Virus record (IMG/VR): IMGVR_UViG_3300009001_000081
Location: 1 to 26,406 of that record
DNA from: a virus
DNA: 26,406 nucleotides
Reading direction: 5' to 3' (one strand)
Shown here: in pieces, positions 25,301 through 26,406 of the stretch
How the letters are laid out: every line of letters starts with the position of its first letter
How positions within the stretch are numbered: the stretch's first letter is position 1
Program-made: the position numbers and the translations under genes
Notes under the pieces: model-generated
The model's input: only the letters and a program-made list of their open reading frames with translations
What the model was told of the DNA's origin: nothing
The model's database searches: none

Positions 25301-26126
25301 TAGCACAATTGGTGCTGCAAACTATAATAGTGGATTGTATTTCCATAAAGATCACCCGGATTTAGAAAACATTTATGCTGGTTGGACTAGTGATGAAGAT
25401 GGTAACAGCACGGTTTCAAACCCAGCTGCGGTTACAGATTCTGAACAACAAACAAGCTTACAAGCGCTAATCAACAATGCTGGTTATAGTATGCCAATCA
25501 CAGCAACTCTTGTTACTGGCACTTCGTTTAGAACTGCAAGTAACGCAGTCTTTGGATCATCAGCAGTTGATGCAGATCCTGTTAAATCTAAGCAACAATT
25601 AGCATATCAATACACTGATTTAATTGCAGCGGGTGCACGTTCATTCAAGATGAGCTTTGATGCTAACGATCAATACCTATTAGGTGGTAGATCATGTGGA
25701 GCCTTCTTATACTTGTCTCCTATTAATTTAACGACACTTTCAGTTGATGGTGAAACTAAGCAATCAAGAAAGCAAGTTAAAGGCAGAGACAACTCAACAT
25801 TAGGCAACTCAAATGCTTTATCACTTGACGTTGTATTCCAATATAGAATGACTGATTACTTCGGTAACGACGCTTCGTCTGATATTGGTAGAATTGGTGG
25901 TCAAGCTAAATTAAGTTTCCCTAACTTAACGTATACTAAAAAGATTGGTCTAGATATTTTTGACAAATATGATACTCAATTCTCGTTTGATCTAGAAGTC
26001 TTCGCTAAATACAGTCCTAAGGGTAAAAACTTAAATTCTATTAGAGCGGCTCAATTAGTAAGAAATGTGCCTACATCTACAAACTTAGCATCTAAGCCTA
26101 GACTGTTCCAATTTGAATCACGCTAA
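22338..26126 (+). CDS. Large tail/baseplate appendage protein with coiled coil and FN3-like domain (1262 aa)
   Basis: This is the largest gene in the window and starts 1 base after the previous stop. Residues 1-80 are helical (SLKKLLEINSNSLKIYERIN, FGFMKRELERLDTNLKALTG), probably for docking. Residues 120-400 are beta-rich. Residues about 422-500 form a Lys/Glu/Asp-rich coiled coil (KIKKLSADKTTVEETIKKLD). Residues about 510-648 resemble a fibronectin type III domain (YRVRGFWAVPSPKK; QFAIQYRYLSTSGKA; VEIRVKSVSEAGYP; FSDWSEPITVDF). A second short coiled coil lies at about 715-740. The C-terminal 450 residues are Ser/Thr/Asn-rich beta structure. The architecture fits a long virion appendage or baseplate-peripheral protein. 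It might be the analogue of T4 gp10/gp12 or a fibre hinge, but the sequence does not settle which. Confidence 0.5.
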   Translation: MNTNNSISNSLKKLLEINSNSLKIYERINEAITTDLKDVPLEVITDEGTTKTVYVPSFGFMKRELERLDTNLKALTGLGKGNTKIKLPDGTYQNIVTSRLKAPANDISSLIRPSSFTTKSNYFFEDFLNPLLTTTLNVTGQIPNDTERVLVKRIIFDSTNVPSVEFFKENYKNQEGIDYYTALRDIANNNLTYIVDEEVRDLPYRVNQYIGKFDVLSIDSAKKDVIVEGTTVKRSVKLITLDKLTYSDNDKDLDQTELLKVGDELMVNSGNRNTRYKISKIDGSTRQIEVQLVEGYDPIKIGTDVLSIYKYNTTALNIEISLGFNERVLLFVKAIDSDSGMLAENWSPGIGFYTNEMILLQEDGSEIRLDDYYKDNVADFGQYIKALKEDAIPPATVGVTPDAPTLEASNFKVVQINSHLTQNDTADKIKKLSADKTTVEETIKKLDDTIAKKRTEISTKKYESDIQKDKDKSELNALIEERASETKLYNSLVNQIQSLASGTNVTNIAPKYRVRGFWAVPSPKKVADTTDQQVVQFAIQYRYLSTSGKAGEVAQLPFTDGTREKTAVFSNWNEIRTKVRDRARNTDTGKFEWKESLVEDGQEINFNQLDIAINEGELVEIRVKSVSEAGYPANPIFSDWSEPITVDFPEAEIDTTDLDNLVEKNLAEVAAVKISDELTARGVYTHVDESFTANETYYAHTATNIASGFLSPEQKPVSVFDKLTELENQIRALKEGIEAEVGELVVKLQAEDGTVTIVKNNTVNQIFAGYYVDEVAELSVKKGHIVTKTFKLLLENTKATQLELVSRLTGDRNQPAYKSSNAASTITTNGFGTLTNDQGTTAIDTKVESDTYYTTEGKYDLAPIQFQNISSTEISTYDLLEDAPYQSAQRRGQFVYSRYMDIANQNPHYITSPLTAGTATLNSYEYTLSYASFEGTAGNISLIQGSGDGNSSDFIWTGTFGKNQNVTSWITPDLTQRFDASMIDVCSISTIGAANYNSGLYFHKDHPDLENIYAGWTSDEDGNSTVSNPAAVTDSEQQTSLQALINNAGYSMPITATLVTGTSFRTASNAVFGSSAVDADPVKSKQQLAYQYTDLIAAGARSFKMSFDANDQYLLGGRSCGAFLYLSPINLTTLSVDGETKQSRKQVKGRDNSTLGNSNALSLDVVFQYRMTDYFGNDASSDIGRIGGQAKLSFPNLTYTKKIGLDIFDKYDTQFSFDLEVFAKYSPKGKNLNSIRAAQLVRNVPTSTNLASKPRLFQFESR

Positions 26127-26134
26127 GCTTAAAC

Positions 26135-26153
26135 TCTAACCAGTTTGGTTAGA
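26135..26153 (+). repeat. Inverted repeat after the 1262-aa gene
   Basis: TCTAACC (26135-26141) pairs perfectly with GGTTAGA (26147-26153) around a 5-nt loop, 8 bp past the stop codon. The right arm runs into the GATATATAAT element. There is no T-run, so it is not a textbook terminator, but an RNA 3' end or an operator is possible. Confidence 0.4.
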
Positions 26154-26161
26154 TATATAAT
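26152..26161 (+). promoter_or_regulatory. Candidate late promoter GATATATAAT before the last gene
   Basis: GATATATAAT, identical to 12376-12385, lies 39 bp before the ATG at 26201 in a 74-bp gap. It is flanked by inverted repeats on both sides. Its position at the boundary between the 1262-aa gene and the next gene supports a separate start of transcription. Confidence 0.5.
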
Positions 26162-26181
26162 AGAGAACACAGACTCTATTA
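26158..26181 (+). repeat. Inverted repeat in the leader of the last gene
   Basis: TAATAGAG (26158-26165) pairs perfectly with CTCTATTA (26174-26181) around an 8-nt loop. It overlaps the end of the promoter-like element and ends 19 bp before the ATG. It matches the pattern at 11015 and 12370, where a hairpin also overlaps this element. Confidence 0.4.
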
Positions 26182-26200
26182 ATAAAAGATTAAGCACTAA

Positions 26201-26406
26201 ATGGCTGCAATTTCAATAAAGATTACAAACGCAACGTATGCTGATGCTGCAACAGCCTGTTCAAGCGGGCCTGCAGTTATAAGCAGTGACAATCAAACAC
26301 TTTGGTATAACGACAGCGAAGGTAGTTTAAGCGCTCTTCCACAGGGAGGCTTACAGCTTTATACTGAAGAAGCGCTCACCAATGAATGGACAGGCACAAG
26401 TACGTA
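26201..26406 (+). CDS. Fibre-like/structural protein, N-terminal fragment
   Basis: The frame opens with ATG (MAAISIKITNATYADAATAC) and stays open for 68 codons to the end of the window, so it is a partial gene. Visible residues are Ser/Thr/Asn-rich with SSDNQTLWYNDSEGSL, a pattern common in small beta-structured phage appendage proteins. The rest is off the window, so function is unknown beyond a probable virion or fibre role. It follows the candidate promoter at 26152 and has no Shine-Dalgarno sequence in front of its AAGCACTAA leader. Confidence 0.6.
   Translation, partial: MAAISIKITNATYADAATACSSGPAVISSDNQTLWYNDSEGSLSALPQGGLQLYTEEALTNEWTGTST

Noticed and set aside
26135-26153. Intrinsic terminator after the 1262-aa gene
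   Set aside because: The stem is only 7 bp and no T-run follows; the next bases form the GATATATAAT element instead.
1-26406. tRNA genes, CRISPR arrays, insertion sequences, attachment sites
   Set aside because: The longest non-coding gaps are 72-74 bp; none has a tRNA cloverleaf, spaced repeats or transposase remnants that I can see.

Overview
This window is a block of virion morphogenesis genes from a contractile-tailed (T4-like, myovirus-type) bacteriophage. All credible genes are on the + strand, tightly packed, AT-rich, and mostly end in TAA. Short homology signatures for baseplate wedge proteins gp25 and gp6, a gp53/LysM-like protein, a gp27/gpD-like hub, a gp5/gpV-like spike and a gp13-like neck protein identify the tail type. 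No start codon has a convincing Shine-Dalgarno sequence; starts sit behind A/T-rich leaders (for example AAATAATATG, AGATAATATG, AAGATAAATG). That is typical of Bacteroidota and their phages, so a Bacteroidota host (perhaps a marine flavobacterium) is a reasonable inference, but no host gene is present to prove it.

Layout. 1-2705: the 3' end of a 2OG-Fe(II) oxygenase-like/DUF6445-like gene, then six small genes of unknown function, several overlapping. 2706-2777: a regulatory gap with TATA-like motifs. 2778-11000: hub, spike and tube-initiation block (605-aa structural protein, gp53-like LysM protein, gp27/gpD-like hub, tube-like protein, gp5-like spike without lysozyme, and a 661-aa protein with a hydrophobic C-terminus). 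11001-13721: two genes that do not look like virion parts, each behind its own TATA-like motif and inverted repeat: a four-repeat ribosomal protein S1-like protein and an amidoligase-like enzyme fused to a beta-helix-like tail. 13725-19795: gp13-like neck protein, gp25, gp6, a small basic protein and a large gp7-like wedge protein with Ig/PKD-like modules. 19805-26406: fibre- and baseplate-periphery proteins (190, 645 and 1262 aa), then another candidate promoter and the start of a further fibre-like gene that runs off the window.

How it works together. The hub, spike, wedge and neck proteins would build the contractile tail's baseplate and head-tail junction. The fibre-like proteins at the right end probably form its periphery and receptor-binding apparatus. 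The S1-like protein could bias translation toward phage mRNAs that lack Shine-Dalgarno sequences. The amidoligase-like protein could modify a peptide, protein or cell-wall component. A recurring GATATATAWT element stands before four gene groups and is a candidate late-promoter motif for this phage.

The most unusual content is the S1-like/amidoligase pair inside the baseplate cluster, the shared GATATATAWT element with overlapping hairpins, and the 661-aa spike-linked protein with a hydrophobic, proline-rich C-terminus. All assignments come from reading the sequence; no database search was run.
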